Shown here piece by piece: positions 60,541-64,000 of a stretch of DNA of 64,000 nucleotides. This stretch comes from Hirudinaria manillensis. Its lineage: Eukaryota; Annelida; Clitellata; Hirudinida; Hirudinidae. Position numbers and translations under genes: made by a program. The notes under the pieces were generated by a model that saw nothing but the letters and a program-made list of their open reading frames with translations, ran no database searches and was not told where the DNA came from. The DNA lies in contig JAVTLF010000016.1 of NCBI GenBank assembly GCA_034509925.1, forward strand, positions 62,001-126,000. The letters are read 5' to 3'. Position 1 is the stretch's first letter. Each line of letters starts with the position of its first letter.

Positions 60541-60990
60541 GTGCTTTGTTTTGTCCTCCATTCCTTTTGTTCAAGTTCAAAATGTTTGTAAACATTCTAA
60601 TCATCTGGGCTTCATCACGACAAGTAGTTTTAAGCCATTTGTAAAGATCTTTCTTAAAACATATCGTGCTTTTTGTTCTCCACTCCTTTTGTTCAAGTTG
60701 AAATTGTTTCTAAACATTCTAATCATCTGGGCTTCATCACGACAAGTAGTTTTAAGCCATTTGTAAAGATCTTTCTTAAAACATATCGTGCTTTTTGTTC
60801 TCCACTCCTTTTGTTCAAGTTCAAAATGTTTGTAAACATTCTAATCATCTGGGCTTCATCACGACAAGTAGTTTTAAGCCATTTGTAAAGATCTTTCTTA
60901 AAACATATCGTGCTTTTTGTTCTCCACTCCTTTTGTTCAAGTTGAAATTGTTTCTAAACATTCTAATCATCTGAGCTTCATCACATCAAG
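60541..60990 (+). repeat. 122 bp tandem repeat, about 3.7 copies, alternating variants
   Basis: The motif TCATCTGGGCTTCATCAC recurs at 60601, 60723 and 60845, and in a decayed form near 60967: a 122 bp period. Units alternate between two variants (TTCAAAATGTTTGT and TTGAAATTGTTTCT) in the order A-B-A-B, so the array is really two copies of a 244 bp dimer. It starts about 190 bp after the stop of the gene ending at 60353 and may lie in its 3' UTR. The open frames over it are repeat artefacts. Confidence 0.9.
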
Positions 60991-63900
60991 TGGTTTCATC
61001 ATGCTTTGTTTTGTTTTCCATTACTTTTGCTGCAGTTCGGGAAATTTGTACAAATTAATTCAAAACATCTGAACAGAATCAAAGTCGTATAGTTTCTTAA
61101 GGAGGTCGCTTTGTTTTTTTTTTGTCTGTCGGAGAAAGTTTCTGGTCTTTTTTGTCCAAGTGATAAATTAGTTCATTCCTTTGATAATAAAATTATATTT
61201 AGTCACTTGACTGCAAAATAAATTCACCTGAGTTTCTCTTGATTTGTTGAAGCTGGTGGTGATGGACTATGCCAATGTCAGTATTGGTTTGGGCTTCATG
61301 AATGGTGATTTTGATTTAAAATACTCAACAGATGGCAATGTTTTTATTCATTATTCATTGAGGCACCATGGCTTAGAACGCAGCCTCCAGATGGCAGTTT
61401 AAGAATTGTTTTATGCCGTTTTAAGGAAGCTCACAAGCAAAAATAATTGGTTTGCAAAATTAACATTATCTTGTCAGCTGTAAAGCGTCTGTATAAGTAC
61501 TATAACTTGCGCAAATACTTTGTTCGTTGATAAATACGAAAGTTTGTACTGAAGATGTTTTGAAAGGAAACTGCTTAGATTTAAGGTGTGAGAATATCAA
61601 TTTAGTTGTTAGGAGTTGTAAGGTAATTGGTCCTATTTCTTTGAACACATTTCTTAGTGAAAAGCATCTGATTTTTGTCGGATATCGCTGACAAACATTC
61701 GACTCTAGACCTTTCGATATTTTATGAACTCGTAAAAATTCAGCGTTAGTTATGGTTTGAGCTATTTGGCGGCATAAGTTGCATAGCAACAGCCATATTT
61801 TCCAGGCGGAGGAAGGATTCTGATCAGTTTTCGTAGTTCATGGCAGAAATAAATCAATTATTGTTATTGATTATAAGGTCAAATTATTGATTTAATCAGT
61901 GTTTTAAACTGAAGTTAGAGATAAATAAAATAATCATTATTTAATAGAATTATCAGTGGATTATCAAATTTATCTGATTTTAAGGCAAAAAGTTGCCAAC
62001 TAGACAAAAACTCTTAGAAAATAAATGCAAGACATTAATTTTGCCGATAAGTCTGCTGAGATTTTTTTATAATTAAAGAATTGCTGAATGCCTCAAGGCT
62101 AACGAGGAGATACTTATAGGTGCACGTTTATGGTTTTGAAAGTCTTCTCTCAAAACAGAGTCCGGATAATTGGTTGATTGCGCGTCGCCGAACTGAATCG
62201 AAATCTTCGTCCATAATCTCCACAACTACAACAACAACTGCTCTCCTGGTGGCTTTAGATAAAAAAACCTTTTCACGACCGGGATGCAGTTCCACTTGCT
62301 TAAAAAAATTAACGCTCGAAGTAAGGACATTTGAGGACCTAAACTTAAATAGTTAGTTTTGAAATCGAACTTGAAGAATCGAACAAATTCCTTACTACGC
62401 TTGAGGTGAGATTTGGTAAATTTGAATTTATTTTAAAATTTTCTCTCAACTCCGATACAAATTGTCAAAAAAAAATTATATGCAAATCCACTTAACGTTC
62501 CTACGCTCGAACAAGTTCTTCAATGGAGACCGAAGAATTATGATTGAGAACCAAGAAGTCGAACAATCCTTGGAAGACAGTCAATCGAAAAGTACAGTCA
62601 CTCTTGCGTGACGGGAAGTGAGTCTCATTCGCACGCCCGAAAAGCGCAACCCTCCACCCTTGAGAGCGAGACGGTGGAATGTGGATGCGTTTTGAAATGT
62701 AATTTTCACTAGTTTCGCGAGTTTTTTTCTTCGTTCGGTGCGAGTTAATCTTATTTTAAGCCTACGCTTCAAATCAACTGGCTGGCCATCGATTTCATAA
62801 TTGTTACTGCGTATGTGGACACAGTGCAGGGTTTTTCATATTGGCAGGCGTTTGATGTTATTTTTTTGGCGAAACTTGTTTTATTGCGGGTTGTTTTTGA
62901 CAATCATTCAGAATTTTTTTAAATACCATAAAAAAGACCATTCATCAAAATCCGTTTTCAAGCTCTCCTTTCTCGTTCACCCATCAATTCATCGATTCGT
63001 AATTTTCTTTCCCCTTCATCCATCCACTATCCATTCATCCTAGACATCCCAGCGCACAAAACACAGTCTCTCAGACTAAAAAGTCCTGAGTACAATGTAA
63101 ACATTATTCTCTTTAAGAAAATCCATTAGTAATATTGGCCTTCTCTGTGCTCAAGGTCCTAGATTAAGATGGCGTGCAAGATCGATGAATGAAAAGTTAT
63201 CATTATGTTACCTCGCTTCATCTGTTTTACAAATATAAAGGATTATCGAGAATCGGTATTTGAAAGAATTTTCGGAGCGCTATGTTTTTGTGCTTAAGCT
63301 CGAGACGTTTTGCTTTGAAATGAGAGTAATTAATTGCTTTATAGTCTCGAAATAAACAAAGAATATTTAGAGTCTTTGGCAGCTGACACTGATCGTAAAG
63401 CAGACGAACAATTGCGTTGAAAAACAGAAGCGTCAACCAAAGTAGTTGAACCCACTTTCAGCTCAAACGTGCCTTCAGCTGGGTTAACGGATCATTCAGG
63501 CTCTCTGAGTTCTTGGAAAAGCTCACAATTGATTCCGGTTTCTCCAGAAATCTGGAATAGGAATTTCTGCACCGTGGTTTCGATTGGACAAACCTGCAGT
63601 CGTCATAAGTCGTATGTGAGGTTTTCGTCAGTGGCTCTTACATTGGAATCACGAAGATATTCCAAAATAAAGAAAAAGCAAAAACCCAGTTAAGACATTT
63701 TTGTTTTCTTAGAATAAATGAGTTTGTTCTCATTTTGTTTTGAGGAGGCACTACTTTAAAGGAGAGGTTTCCAAAAAAAACTCCACAAACTAGCAAGTGC
63801 AAACCAGTCATAAAAACATCAGTAAACATTCTCTGAAATAGTAGTTCATAAGCAAGCAGGTAAGACGAATGAGTTGCATTATTGCACGTAATTGCGTTAC

Positions 63901-64000
63901 TACATTCGAAGGGTTATGGTGACACGTTATAGTGTGTCACGTTCTCCGTCCAGCCTGTATCTAACCTTGCCGCAGGAGATGCTACATAAATGTAGTAGAG
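60991..64000. other. Region without a supported gene
   Basis: Short open frames only, none with recognisable motifs or consistent splicing. The last 100 bases (63900-64000) are less AT-rich and could be the edge of a repeat or gene that continues outside the window. Confidence 0.5.

Overview
This 64 kb window is nuclear DNA from an invertebrate animal. It is AT-rich, with spliced genes (short exons, GT-AG introns and one GC-AG intron), abundant ATT/TCG microsatellites and several classes of retrotransposon. The gene content (an SLC26 anion exchanger, a secreted cyclic-peptide precursor, a TMUB-like fragment) fits an arthropod-like animal. I guess a springtail or relative, with low confidence. 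All multi-exon models were built by eye from splice-site phase and reading-frame continuity.

Layout: (1) 1-14741: a cluster of tandem paralogues of a leucine-rich-repeat-like gene. It holds one fairly intact copy (157-2962), one decayed copy (10886-14096) and a 3' relic (8519-10560). Between them lie a TMUB-like gene fragment, a MITE-like insertion, an R2-like relic fused to a Ty3/gypsy fragment, a solo LTR and a CR1-group LINE fragment. (2) 14742-24370: mostly microsatellite-rich intergenic DNA, but with a three-exon secreted cyclic-peptide precursor at 21912-23340 whose exons are too short to stand out in an ORF scan. (3) 24371-44434, minus strand: a 19-exon, about 712-residue SLC26/SulP transporter that reads in phase from start to stop. 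Its tenth-exon upstream intron has swollen to 11.5 kb because it holds a head-to-tail array of an R2/Hero-like non-LTR retrotransposon (28868-39648): two full 4020 bp units plus one 5'-truncated unit. (4) 45290-51210: an inverted, rearranged copy of the left-hand LRR-like cluster. (5) 51493-53768, minus: a five-exon gene of unknown function. (6) 57498-60353, plus: another unidentified multi-exon gene, with a 122 bp tandem repeat just after its stop codon.

The main observations are the retrotransposon array and the peptide. The array structure (intact 3' end at the target, exact 5'-to-3' unit junctions, only the last unit 5'-truncated) is what consecutive template jumps during one target-primed reverse transcription event would leave. 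At each junction the 3'-terminal sequence of one unit opens in frame into the ORF of the next, so each downstream ORF gains 76 N-terminal codons. The peptide gene predicts a C-x13-C ring peptide that I cannot assign to a known family. The 1-5654 and 46755-51208 segments form long, near-identical inverted arms around the SLC26 and peptide genes.
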